A program made the translations under genes and the position numbers. This document shows, piece after piece, positions 46,393 to 55,766 of a DNA stretch of 64,000 bases (within the stretch, counting starts at the first letter, position 1; each line of letters starts with the position of its first letter). Below the pieces are notes generated by a model, which worked only from the letters and a program-made list of their open reading frames with translations, did no database searches and was not told where the DNA came from. The stretch comes from Bradyrhizobium barranii subsp. apii. Lineage in GTDB: Bacteria > Pseudomonadota > Alphaproteobacteria > Rhizobiales > Xanthobacteraceae. The stretch is taken from the NCBI RefSeq assembly GCF_011516635.5, contig NZ_CP096255.1:9373501-9437500 (forward strand), given 5' to 3'.

Positions 46393-47682
46393 ATGACAAA
46401 GCGTTTCCGCAACTGGGGCTTATTGTCCTTCGTTGCTTTCATGGCTTTCTGCCCTGTGGCCAAGGCGCAGGACCGCCGCATTGTTGCCGAACCTGTTGCA
46501 CCTCACACGGTCTGCGACCGCCCGGTGCCGTCTGGCACAAACGATACGGCCAGGTTGCAAGACGCCATCGACCATTGCCCCGCCGGCGCGGCGGTCTATC
46601 TGGGCCGCGGCCAGTACTTCTCGGGCCCGCTCGGGATGAAATCAGGCGTCACCTTATGGATCGGACGTGGCGCCACGCTTGTCGCCATAGCCGAACCAGC
46701 TCTCTATGACAAAGGCCGGCGCCATTGTGGACGGATCGCAGGCAAGGGCGATGGTTGCCGTCCGTTCATCAGCTTTTCCGAGACGCGTGGCGGCGGCATT
46801 TATGGCGACGGCACCATCGATGGCCAGGGTGGAGCAGCCATGGCCGGCAGCACCGAAACTTGGTGGCAGTTGGCCCGCCGCGCCCAGACTGAGAGCGGCA
46901 ATCAGAACGCCCCGCGTTTGATCCAGATCGATCAGGCGCAGGACATCACGTTCTATGGTGTCACGCTACGCAATGCGCCCAATTTCCACGTCGTGATGAA
47001 CAGGGTCGAAGGTGCCACCTTTTGGGGGCTCACGATCGATGCGCCGGCCGAGGCCCGCAACACCGACGGCATCGACCCTGGCGCCAGCCAGGATGTGACC
47101 ATCACCCGCAGCTTTATCCGCACTGGAGACGATAACGTGGCCATTAAAGCCGGCGACAATGGCCCAAGCCGTCATATCTCCATCATCGACAATTACTTCG
47201 GCTGGGGACATGGAATGTCGATCGGCAGCGAAGTGAACTCCGGCGCCAGCGACATATTGGTGCGCGACCTGACGCTGGATGGCACGACATCCGGCCTGCG
47301 CATCAAGAGCGATGTCAGTCGAGGCGGCTTGGTGGAGCGAGTGACTTATGAGAACGTGTGTCTGCGCGGCAACCGATGGCCGATCGCCTTCGATACAAAG
47401 TACAATCCACACGCACAAGGCTTCAGCATTCCAGTCTATCGCCAGATCGCTCTCCGCCATGTGCGCGGCGACAACGGTACGCTGCTGATGCGCGGTGTAG
47501 ACGGCAAGCATGCACTTGACGTGACGCTGGAGGATGTTCGGTTTGCCGAGTCTGCGACTTGGCGGCTGGAAAACGCCAATGTAACCGCCGATCATTCTGA
47601 AGTGTCGCCGCCGCTGCCCGGCTGGGCTGGAGAGAGGGGGCCGGGCGGGTGGGAGCAATGTGCAAAGGCCTTCCGGAACTAG
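46393..47682 (+). CDS. pgl: secreted polygalacturonase (GH28)
   Basis: This 429-aa exported enzyme cleaves polygalacturonic acid in plant cell walls. A signal peptide (RFRNWGLLSFVAFMAF, cut near AKA-QD at about 25) is followed by the right-handed beta-helix. The GH28 active-site motifs are all present: NTD at 223-225, the DD pair in TGDDN at 244-248, GHG at 272-274 and RIK at 303-305. A pectin esterase gene follows 260 bases downstream. Bradyrhizobium symbiotic regions are known to carry a pgl gene; the symbol follows that. The product would help remodel pectin during infection, which is inference. The gene is intact. Confidence 0.9.
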   Translation: MTKRFRNWGLLSFVAFMAFCPVAKAQDRRIVAEPVAPHTVCDRPVPSGTNDTARLQDAIDHCPAGAAVYLGRGQYFSGPLGMKSGVTLWIGRGATLVAIAEPALYDKGRRHCGRIAGKGDGCRPFISFSETRGGGIYGDGTIDGQGGAAMAGSTETWWQLARRAQTESGNQNAPRLIQIDQAQDITFYGVTLRNAPNFHVVMNRVEGATFWGLTIDAPAEARNTDGIDPGASQDVTITRSFIRTGDDNVAIKAGDNGPSRHISIIDNYFGWGHGMSIGSEVNSGASDILVRDLTLDGTTSGLRIKSDVSRGGLVERVTYENVCLRGNRWPIAFDTKYNPHAQGFSIPVYRQIALRHVRGDNGTLLMRGVDGKHALDVTLEDVRFAESATWRLENANVTADHSEVSPPLPGWAGERGPGGWEQCAKAFRN

Positions 47683-47942
47683 TTAATGCGTAACCACAAC
47701 AAACTCGTGTCCGGCGGGTCAGGTTCGTGTCAATGCGGTTGAGATTGAGTGGCGTTGCGCCCCGGGTCGTTTCATAGCGCTCACGTTCTTGCCAAGCTTT
47801 CCGACAAGCCTTGTCGCGGTCAGCCGCTCTGGAAATCGCGCCCGGCGGCATACTCGCTGCGTTGGCAAGGTTCGGCTGCTGTTGCGCTGCGGCTGTTTGT
47901 ATCGATCATCGAGCCCGCAGCGGATCGGATGGAGAAGGTCAC

Positions 47943-48929
47943 ATGCGAATGATCGCGCTATCCGCTGCGGCTCTCGCGGAATGTTGCTCTATCTCGGCAG
48001 CCGATACTCAGTTGCTTTTTGTGTCGCACGCCGGAGAGACGGCCTATCACTCCGTGCAGGCAGCCATTGACGCACTGCCACCGCAAGGCGGGGATATCCA
48101 GATCGAGCCTGGCATCTATCGCGAAAAGGTCAAAGTCCTCAAACCTGGTGTTCATCTCAAAGGTACCGGCAAAAAGCCGGATGATACGATCATCGTGTAC
48201 GGCGATGGCGCAATCAACGCGGGAGGGACGGCCCGTTCTGCGACGCTCAACGCCTCGGGCGATGACTTCCGGCTCGACAATCTGACGGTCCAAAACGACT
48301 ATTCCCTCAAGGGGGACAATCCAGCTTCGCAGGCCGTGGCTCTATCGGTGACCGGCGACCGGGACGCAATCATCCATGTTCGCCTGCTTGGCGCCCAGGA
48401 TACATTGTTCGCCGGTAAGGGCCCTAACGGTCGAATGTCGCGGCAGTACTTCTCTGATTGCTACATCGAGGGGCATGTCGACTTCGTTTTTGGCAATGCG
48501 AAGGCCTATTTCAGGCGCTGTGAGTTGCACGGCATCGCAAATCAAGCGGTTGTGTATACGGCGCAGAGCAAAAGAGCGCCGGGCGAGGACAGTGCCTTTG
48601 TGTTCGATCAGTGCAGGCTGACTGCCGAGCCTGGTGCGCGCTATGTTGCGCTTGGCCGCGCTTGGCGCCCCTATGCCACAGTGATCTTCCTGTCGACGAA
48701 GATCGATGCGCCGGTCATTGCGGAAGGCTGGCGCGAATGGGCCCCCGGCAAGACGGATACGTTCAAGACGGCCTACTATGCCGAATACAAATCCTCCAGC
48801 ATCGGGGCTAATCCCGCAGGCCGCGAGCCTCATTCTCATCAATTGACTGACAGCGAAGCCGCGAAATGGTCGCTGAAAGCGTTCTTCGGGGGCGCGACAG
48901 ATTGGCTGTCCAGCGAACCCTCAAGATAA
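47943..48929 (+). CDS. secreted pectin methylesterase (CE8)
   Basis: This 328-aa protein is read from an ATG behind GGAGAAGG. It has a short signal-like N-terminus (MIALSAAALAECCSISAA). The pectinesterase motifs are EPGIYREKV at about 55-63, QAVAL at 130-134 (a QTVAL-like block), QDTL with Asp153 as acid/base, GHVDFVFG with Asp180 as nucleophile, and LGRAW with Arg239. De-esterified pectin is the substrate of the upstream polygalacturonase, so the pair would act in sequence. The upstream 130 bases of the longer frame look non-coding. No lesion is visible. Confidence 0.88.
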   Translation: MRMIALSAAALAECCSISAADTQLLFVSHAGETAYHSVQAAIDALPPQGGDIQIEPGIYREKVKVLKPGVHLKGTGKKPDDTIIVYGDGAINAGGTARSATLNASGDDFRLDNLTVQNDYSLKGDNPASQAVALSVTGDRDAIIHVRLLGAQDTLFAGKGPNGRMSRQYFSDCYIEGHVDFVFGNAKAYFRRCELHGIANQAVVYTAQSKRAPGEDSAFVFDQCRLTAEPGARYVALGRAWRPYATVIFLSTKIDAPVIAEGWREWAPGKTDTFKTAYYAEYKSSSIGANPAGREPHSHQLTDSEAAKWSLKAFFGGATDWLSSEPSR

Positions 48930-49119
48930 AAATTAGACGAACGCTCGGGAAGTGGAGGGTTTTCAAACCCTTTGACCCGAGCCTCGTTGCGCTCGGGCGG
49001 CTCGTCCACAGCAACTCGCATTCGGGCAGGGGCGGCCATCGTAGCGCGCCAGATTCTTGTTGCCTCCTTTAAGAAGGAAAGCAAAGCGATCGACATTGCC
49101 GGCTGCGAATTCCTAATTC

Positions 49120-49155
49120 TTGTCAGCTTTCGAAAGCTGAATCCCGTATTCTCCA
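49120..49155 (+). promoter_or_regulatory. possible tts box (TtsI site)
   Basis: GTCAGCTTTCGAAAGC at 49122-49137 closely resembles the core of rhizobial tts boxes, which precede type III effector genes. As I recall it, the consensus has one more base in the middle. The core also sits in a perfect 16-bp palindrome (CAGCTTTC/GAAAGCTG). It lies about 100 bases before an ATG with a strong ribosome-binding site. Confidence 0.5.
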
Positions 49156-49564
49156 GAATCCAACGGCCGCCGAACGGCTGCCGCTTGCGGCCTTGTAAGG
49201 CGTGCGGATTACGCAAGCCCTGTACCATCGCAAGGAGAACGGATGGATCCAACCGACCCCTTCTTCAATTCGGGCGCTTGAATCGAGGAGTACGCCGCGC
49301 AACAGGCGCGAGCAGGCAACGCAAGCCAGCAAAGCAACTTTGAGCGGCGGATGGAGGATTTGCAGGTTGATTCGACGGAGGGGACCCCCGCAAGCTCGCC
49401 TTCGCCGGATCGGGCTGTCGCAGAGGGCCGTGGACGGATCAGCCGAGGCGATATCGGCGGTTCGATGCGGATGCCGCCACACCTTGGTTCTAGAGGCGGC
49501 GCGCTCGGCGGTGGGCGGGCGAGCTTGGACATTCCCCGCTTTCAGCTTGAAGCTTCGCCCTAGC

Positions 49565-50993
49565 GGGGATGTCCCGGGTTCTGTTGAATTTCTGAAGAGG
49601 TCGGCGTTGCCCACCTTGAGCCGGTAGGCTCGGGGTGCTGATTCCACAAAGGAGAGCAACGCCATGACGAGAGATATCACACCGGCTGGTTGGCCGGCGA
49701 CCGGGGCTGTGGAGAAATCATTTGCGGAAGTGCGAGCGAGCTTCGATCGGTTCTGCCTTGCGGCAGGAATCGAGGCGCTCGGCACGATGATGGAGGCGGA
49801 TGTGACAGCGGCCTGCGGGCCGCGCCACGGTCGTGATGCGGCGCGGCGGGCGCACCGTTGGGGCCGAACGCGGGGGCGGATCGGTTTCCACGGCGGCAAG
49901 ATCGAGGTCGATCGCCCGCGGGTCCGGGGCATGGACGGCCGCGAGGTCACGATCCCGAGCTGGGAAACGGCGGCGCAGGAGGACTGGCTCGGTCGCTGGG
50001 CGATGAACCTGATGCTGATCAATGTGTCGACGCGCCGGTTCGGCCGCGCCGTCCGGCTGCCCGAGGGTGACGTGCCGGCACCGCCCGGATCGGGGATTTC
50101 GAAGTCGGCGGCCTCGCGGAGGTTCGTGGCTCTGTCGGCGGCGCGGCTGGCCGACTTCATGGCTGCCGATCTGTCCGCGCTCGACCTTCTGGTGGTCCAA
50201 ATCGACGGGCTGCATCTCGACGACGATCTCGTGCTGGTGGCCGCGATCGGGGTTGACGGCGAAGGCAACAAGCATCCGCTGGCGCTGGTGGAAGGGGCGA
50301 CCGAGAATGCAGCAACGGTTCAGGCCCTGCTGGACAACCTGGTCTCGCGCGGGCTCGACCCGACGGTGCCAAGACTGTTCATCGCCGACGGCGCGAAGGC
50401 GTTGTCGAAGGCGATCCGCCGCACCTTCGGTTCGGCCGCTGCGATCCAGCGCTGCCAGATCCACAAGGCGCGCAACATCATGGAACGCCTGCCGAAAGAG
50501 CATCATGCGGCCACCCGCCGGGTGCTGCGCCAGGCCTGGGAGCTCGATGACGCCGACAAGGCTGAAAAATTGATCCGCAATCTCGCGCGTCGACTCGACC
50601 AGCAATGGCCCGGCGTTGCGGCCAGTATCCTCGAAGGCCTCGACGAAATCCTGACTGTCGTCCGGTTGAAGTTGCCGAAGGAGCTTCGCCGATCGCTCGC
50701 CTGTACCAATATCGCCGAGAACATGATGGGCACCATTCGCCGCGTCACGCGCAACGTTAAACGCTGGCGGGATGCCGGTATGGCCTTGCGATGGGTCGCG
50801 GCCGGTATGATCGAGGCCAACAAGGGCTTCCGACGATTGAAGGCGCATAAGCAATTGTCGGTTCTGCGTGCGGCCCTTCAAGCTCACCACGATCGCATGA
50901 CAATCAAGTCCGTTGCCCACGTCACGAGGGCTGCGTAATATTCATTCCGGCAACGTCGACCCGACGTAGTTCAACAGCGATCGGGACATCCCC
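49565..50993 (+). mobile_element. IS256-family element copy B (1,429 bp)
   Basis: Same ends and length as copy A, with an 8-bp direct repeat GCCCTAGC at 49557-49564 and 50994-51001. It interrupts the effector-like remnant. Confidence 0.95.
49664..50938 (+). CDS. IS256-family transposase, copy B
   Basis: 424 aa, identical to the product of 6834-8108, with all catalytic blocks intact. Confidence 0.93.
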   Translation: MTRDITPAGWPATGAVEKSFAEVRASFDRFCLAAGIEALGTMMEADVTAACGPRHGRDAARRAHRWGRTRGRIGFHGGKIEVDRPRVRGMDGREVTIPSWETAAQEDWLGRWAMNLMLINVSTRRFGRAVRLPEGDVPAPPGSGISKSAASRRFVALSAARLADFMAADLSALDLLVVQIDGLHLDDDLVLVAAIGVDGEGNKHPLALVEGATENAATVQALLDNLVSRGLDPTVPRLFIADGAKALSKAIRRTFGSAAAIQRCQIHKARNIMERLPKEHHAATRRVLRQAWELDDADKAEKLIRNLARRLDQQWPGVAASILEGLDEILTVVRLKLPKELRRSLACTNIAENMMGTIRRVTRNVKRWRDAGMALRWVAAGMIEANKGFRRLKAHKQLSVLRAALQAHHDRMTIKSVAHVTRAA

Positions 50994-51835
50994 GCCCTAG
51001 CGCCGCAGTCCAGTTTGCGGGATGACCCGTTCAGCAGCGAACGCTACAGCTTGCCGGACTCAGACGCTGCGGTTCACGCCAAGAGCGGAAAAATCCGCGG
51101 ACTGTGGTCACGCATCAGATCGGGGGCGGCAAAGCCCTTGGCGGGAGCAGGAGTAAAAAACCCTCGCGAGACGCGGGGCAGTCAGAGGTTTCTTCAACGA
51201 AGCTTCGCATTCATTACGCGAGGCAGCCGGCCGGACGCGCGGGGTCGACGCGGCGGACGAGGCGCTCATCAAAGAGTTAGCGGCAGGCAATCTCAGCGAA
51301 GGCAACATCAAAAATGCGGCGACCGACCCGCGCCATTTGAGCGAGCGCGTGCGTGAGAACGGCAGGCGCGATTGGCTCGCTTTTCGAATTCGTCTGGCGC
51401 AGGAGGCGCAGCGCTGCCAGGAACGCGGGAGAACCATCGTCAGCAGCTGGATCGCGACCGTGGATTTACGGATACCATGGACCTACCAGCCATGCCCCTG
51501 CCGTCGACGGCTTCGCCTGTCTGTCCCATCATCCACGGCACGAGGTGCGTACGGCCGGCGACGACATAGAAAAAGATGCCGATCGGCGGCAGCCTGAGGC
51601 CAATCCTCAAATCCTGACCGAAACCGCCGCGCGACAGGTAGAGCGGGCAGGTCTGGCAGACCAGAATCGAGTCCAAGCTTAGTCGACACATAAATTCCCA
51701 CCCAATTGCTTGATTCACGATGATCGTAGCCGAGTCTCGCGCCGATTGAAGCCGGTGCCCGGATCTCGTTGAGAGATCATAACTATGCTCGTGCGAACGC
51801 GAGCATGCTTGTGACCTCGTTCGCGGTGGTCATGG

Positions 51836-51964
51836 TTACTTCATAATCGCTTCGGCCTCTGCACGAAACGCGTGGCGCGAGCCATCTCGTGAATAGAACA
51901 TGTGACCGCCTGGAAAGACGACGAGTTTGACGCGCGGTGCTGAGGCAAATGGCGGCAATTGGTC
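51836..51964 (-). pseudogene. C-terminal end of an S10 serine carboxypeptidase
   Basis: The minus-strand frame reads DQLPPFASAPRVKLVVFPGG, then HMFYSRDGSRHAFRAEAE, and stops at 51836. In S10 peptidases the GGHM motif near the C-terminus carries the catalytic His. The piece is fused in frame behind a broken IS3 orfA. The N-terminal part of such a gene, with its GGPGSSS motif, is at 28177-28836 on the opposite strand and also abuts an IS3. Confidence 0.7.
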
Positions 51965-52258
51965 GACACAGCAGGCCCGCCTTGGTGAGCGCGCCGGACA
52001 AAAAATCGTTCTCCAACGCAAGCTCGCCGATCTTGCCATGTAACGCTTCAAATCGACCGGCGCCTCGGCCGGTCCGTTGTCCTGCCCAAACACTCCGGCG
52101 GCGCCTTCCAGGAGTTGGGACTTCCAGGTCGTGATCTGGTTCGGATGGACATCAAACAGTTGCGCCAGCTCGGCCAACGTCTTCTCCCCCTTCACGGCCA
52201 CCAAAGCCACCTTTGCCTTGAATGCCGGAGAATGCGTCCGGCGACTCCTCTTCGTCAT
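51962..52258 (-). pseudogene. IS3-family orfA, frameshifted and truncated
   Basis: MTKRSRRTHSPAFKAKVALV is followed by TLAELAQLFDVHPNQITTWK, a helix-turn-helix typical of IS3 orfA. A shift near 52040 moves the tail (KIGELALENDFLSGALTKAG) to another frame. No orfB follows; the S10 peptidase tail comes next. Confidence 0.8.
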
Positions 52259-52312
52259 CTTCGCTCCTGTTTCGCGGCAAGAAGCCTCGCCGCTCTCAGG
52301 CAGAAAATCCAC

Positions 52313-52761
52313 TCAAGCTACTGTCCGAATTTGCGGAGCCAGCTCTTCATGCCCTCCGTCTATCAAACGGAGCGGCCCTTTTCCAACTTAACCTCTGGTC
52401 CCAAAATCGGGGTCCATTTCAGTAGTGAATTGAGGGGGCGGTCCCGAGCCGCCGAAGATGGCGGGGTTAGCCGTTTTCAAAGAAGGATCACATTGCGTCC
52501 TTTTCGATAGCTCGAGCAGTAATGCGGCTGCCATGACGCGACGCCTGTCTACCAGTGATAGTTTCTCATCGATCCACTGGAACAGATTGATTTAGAGAGT
52601 CAATGCGATCCTGACCCCCAATAATGGTAGGGGGTGGTTGCGTAAACTTTGCGATACCGTGTCGAACGACAACCCCCAACAAGACGCTACGGCAGCTCGA
52701 AACCTGAAATCGCTAAATGGATCCGTGAGCTCTCGAGCGAGCAAGATCTGCGGAGACGGTC
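52313..52761. other. upstream region of the P450 gene
   Basis: No gene seen. TTGATTTAGAGAGTCAA at about 52585-52601 has the half-sites of a FixK/FNR box but with nine bases between TTGA and TCAA instead of six, so I do not call it. A GGAGACGG ribosome-binding site lies before the P450 start. Confidence 0.4.
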
Positions 52762-54003
52762 ATGGAAACTCGATTGGCAGACGTTGGAGCCGACGATGCT
52801 TGCAACATCCCGCTGAGCAATCTGGACGTAAGCGAAGCAAAGCGTTTTCAAGATAATAGGATATGGAGCTGCTTCGAGCGGCTGCGAAGGGAGGATCCCG
52901 TTCATTACTGCCAAGACAGTCCTTATGGTCCCTATTGGTCCCTAACGAAATACCGAGATATCCTGGCGGTAGATGCAAATCATAAGGTATTTTCGTCAGA
53001 GCGAGGAGTCACGATTATCGATGTGCCTGATGAGCACTGGACTCAGAGTTTCATCAAGATAGGTCCTCCCAAACATCGCGAGCAGCGCGATACAGTAAGT
53101 CCGATAGTTGCACCGGAAAATCTGACAAAACTCGAAGGCTTAATTCGCTGTCGGGTCAGGACGATTCTGGACGGCTTGCCGCGCAATGATGCGTTCAATT
53201 GGGTGGACATGGTCTCCATTGAGTTGACGACGCAGATGCTCGCCACACTATTCGACTTTCCATTCGAGGATCGACGGCTCTTGACCTATTGGTCGGACAT
53301 AGGTGCTACAATTCCGAAAAAAGGTCATGCTGTCGATAGCTGGGACAAGCGAAGCAAAATCCTGTTCGAGTGCCTGGACTATTTTACCCGTCTTTGGAAT
53401 GAGCGCATCAATGCCGAGCCTCGCCTCGACTTGATTTCCATGATGGCGCATTCTCCTGCGACGCGCCATATGGATCCGATGGAGTTTCTCGGGAATCTGA
53501 TTCTGCTGATCGTGGGAGGCAATGACACTACGCGCAATTCGATCACCGGGGGGCTCCTGTTCATGAACCGGTTTCCCTCCGAGTTGCGAAAACTACGCAA
53601 TAATCCCAAGCTGGTGTCGAGCGCTGTGTCCGAGATTATTCGATATCAGACACCCATCGCACATATGCGCCGGAACGCCGTGGTCGATACCATCGTGGGT
53701 GGGAAACGAATCAGGCAAGGGGACAAGGTCGTCATGTGGTACATCTCTGGTAACCGCGACGAAGAGGTCATCGAGAATGCGAGTAGCTTCGTGATCGACC
53801 GCAAGAACGTGCGGCAGCATCTTTCGTTCGGTTTCGGCATCCATCGTTGCGTTGGTCGACATCTTGCGGAACTGCAGCTGAGAATCCTGTGGGAGGAAAT
53901 GTTGAATGCGGGGCTAGAGGTCAAGGTTGTCGGCGAGCCCGAGCGGATTGCGTCAAATTTTGTGCACGGTTATTCCGTGCTTCCCGTGCGGATCGCAGCT
54001 TAG
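52762..54003 (+). CDS. cytochrome P450
   Basis: This 413-aa soluble bacterial P450 lacks a membrane anchor. The heme-binding loop is LSFGFGIHRCVGRHLAE with Cys363 as iron ligand. The I-helix oxygen-activation motif VGGNDTTRN is at 251-259, and the K-helix ExxR is EIIR at 291-294. Length is normal. It would use an external ferredoxin and reductase; none is encoded here. It resembles the P450s of rhizobial symbiotic regions that act on terpenoid-like or aromatic compounds. It stands alone rather than in the CYP112/114/117 gibberellin operon known from Bradyrhizobium. The true substrate is unknown. A terminator follows directly. Confidence 0.92.
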   Translation: METRLADVGADDACNIPLSNLDVSEAKRFQDNRIWSCFERLRREDPVHYCQDSPYGPYWSLTKYRDILAVDANHKVFSSERGVTIIDVPDEHWTQSFIKIGPPKHREQRDTVSPIVAPENLTKLEGLIRCRVRTILDGLPRNDAFNWVDMVSIELTTQMLATLFDFPFEDRRLLTYWSDIGATIPKKGHAVDSWDKRSKILFECLDYFTRLWNERINAEPRLDLISMMAHSPATRHMDPMEFLGNLILLIVGGNDTTRNSITGGLLFMNRFPSELRKLRNNPKLVSSAVSEIIRYQTPIAHMRRNAVVDTIVGGKRIRQGDKVVMWYISGNRDEEVIENASSFVIDRKNVRQHLSFGFGIHRCVGRHLAELQLRILWEEMLNAGLEVKVVGEPERIASNFVHGYSVLPVRIAA

Positions 54004-54004
54004 G

Positions 54005-54057
54005 CCGTGATGCTCTGGATTGGGAGCTGACACCCGCATCACGGTTGCGTTCTTTTT
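54005..54057 (+). terminator. terminator of the P450 gene
   Basis: CCGTGATGC at 54005 pairs with GCATCACGG at 54036-54044 (9 bp, long loop), followed by TTGCGTTCTTTTT. It lies one base after the P450 stop codon, so the P450 is transcribed separately from what follows. Confidence 0.7.
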
Positions 54058-54205
54058 GGCCAGTCTCGCTGCTCCATTGGTACCTAATCGGCGTCGATCG
54101 GTACTAAGGAGCTGCTCATGGGCACGGAGCTCCGTGAGCACTGGTGCCTGGCCAAGCCCTTTGCGATGCCGGCGCCTTTAAGGAGCGTCTTCGATACGTT
54201 AGACG

Positions 54206-55580
54206 ATGAGCTCAATATTGAAGATTGCAGCGGTGGGAGCGCTTTTGCTTGGAGAAGCGCTTTCGATAATCGCGGAGTTGATTGCCTCAAAGCGGTTTGG
54301 AAAGGCGGGCATCTGACAGCGCTCCTGCCGATGTTCCTGCTGATATCCCTCGGCGGTATCCTGCTCGTCTGCGGATACGCACTAGGTGTTCAGTCCCGGG
54401 CTTTGATGGTGCATTCTTGTCGCACGGTTCGAAGGATGCGCTATGGGACAAGTTTTACACGGCTGCGCCACCACGACGGAGGCAGTCCGTCGAGCAATAC
54501 AAAATAGTCAAGAGAGCCTGAGAGCACTCGCCAAGCGCTACGGGATCAACCAGAAGACTGTCGCGAAGTGGAAGCAGCGCGAGACCGTCGCCGATCGTTC
54601 GACAGGCCCCAAGGAAAGCCAACTCGACAGTCCTTTCCATCGAGGAGGAGGCGGCCATCGTCGCTTTCCGGCGGCATACACTGCTGCCGCTCGACGGTTG
54701 CCTCTATGCCCTGCAGCCGACCATCCCGCATCTGACGCGGTCGTCCCTGCATCGCTGCCTCCAACGCCACGGCATCAGCCGATTGCCGTAGGTTGAAGGC
54801 GGCAAGCCTTCGAAGAAAAAGTTCAAGGCTTATCCGATCGGCTATTTCCACATCGACATCGCTGAGCTCCAGACTGCCGAAGGCAAGCTCTACCTCTACG
54901 TCGCAATCGGTCGCACCAGCAAGTTCGCCTTTGTACAACTGGCTAGGAAGACGGGAAGGACCTCCGCCTCGGCCTTCCTCGAAGCTCTGATCGCGGCTGT
55001 CCGCTACAAGATCCACACAGTGCTCACCGACAATGGGATCCAGTTCACCTTCCCACCCCGCTATGCGGACGGCCCGACAGCAATATACGTGACGCATATG
55101 TTCGATATGCGATGCCAAGAAAACGGGATCGAACATCGGCTGACCAAGATCAAGCATCCCTGGACCAATGGCCATGTCGAGCGCATGAACCGCACGATCA
55201 AGGAAGTGACCGTCCAACGCTACCATTATGATCGACACGATCAGCTCGAAGCTCACCTTGCCGACTTCATCACCGCCTACAACTACGTTCGGCGGCTGAA
55301 GACCCTGAAGGGCCTCACACCCTACCAATACATCTGCAAATGCTGGACTTCCCAGCCAGAACGATTCAAACTCAATCCCGCTCCAGCAAATGCCGGGACT
55401 AAAAACCTAGGCTACATGCATCTGAAGAATATTTGGATAATCATCTCCATCTCGGTGGGAGCAAGTTTAGTGGTGGAACCGAGTCTCACGCTTCTGCTCT
55501 TTCGAGATGTGCCGACGGCTGGTTCGCTGATCGGGCTGGTGCTTGGCGCGCTTGGTACGCTCGCAGCGTTATTCCTATGA
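54206..55580 (+). pseudogene. small four-helix membrane protein gene split by IS481
   Basis: The first frame, from ATG 54206, reads MSSILKIAAVGALLLGEALS then IIAELIASKRFGKAG. After a shift near 54305 it continues LLPMFLLISLGGILLVCGYA up to IS481. Removing IS481 and one CTAG joins GYAL in frame to GYMHLKNIWIIISISVGASL and then a last helix GSLIGLVLGALGTLAALFL, stop at 55580. The product would be about 115-120 aa with four membrane helices, the build of small DMT/SMR-type transporters or lipid flippase subunits. The EP in SLVVEPSLTLLLF fits that group. It has one frameshift and one insertion. Confidence 0.65.
54386..55406 (+). mobile_element. IS481-family element (1,021 bp) with dead transposase
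   Basis: The ends share AGTCCCGG near both termini, and CTAG at 54382-54385 is repeated at 55407-55410. The transposase starts MGQVLHGCATTTEAVRRAIQ with helix-turn-helix LRALAKRYGINQKTVAKWKQ. It is broken by a shift near 54615 and a TAG at 54789. The DDE parts follow: YFHIDIAELQTAEG, HTVLTDNGIQFTF and NGHVERMNRTIKE. The open frame then runs past the element end into the membrane-protein gene. Confidence 0.82.
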
Positions 55581-55766
55581 CCGTATTCTGAGAAGGCGTA
55601 AGATGGGCGGCAGTTCTGCATGAGTCAACTTTGAAAACGTTGCGCAAGATAGGTTTTGCTCAATTCGTGCATATTTCAGTGATCGTGAGCAGCGATTTCG
55701 CGCGATCATGAGCGCCGAATTCAGACGATCGTGAGCAGCCTCGCTCCGGCCGAGGCGGTGATAGGG

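Larger units (their letters stand above)
49243..51597 (+). pseudogene. candidate type III effector gene, broken by a stop, IS256 and frameshift
   Basis: An AAGGAG site sits 6 bases before ATG 49243. The frame reads MDPTDPFFNSGA, a TGA at 49279, then AQQARAGNASQQSNFERRME and a Ser/Gly/Arg-rich stretch up to IS256 at 49565. After IS256 a shifted frame continues LRDDPFSSERYSLPDSDAAV and SGKIRGLWSRIRSG. Another shift gives FFNEASHSLREAAG, then KELAAGNLSEGNIKNAATDP and VRENGRRDWLAFRIRL, open to a stop at 51597. The disordered, Ser-rich start and the tts-box-like site suggest a secreted effector, but I recognise no effector family. Confidence 0.5.

Noticed and set aside
52585..52601. TTGATTTAGAGAGTCAA as a FixK/FNR box for the P450 gene
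   Set aside because: The spacing between TTGA and TCAA is nine bases, not six, so it does not fit the known site.
55020..55580. 186-aa protein with integrase and membrane parts
   Set aside because: It is an accidental read-through from the IS481 transposase into the interrupted membrane-protein gene.
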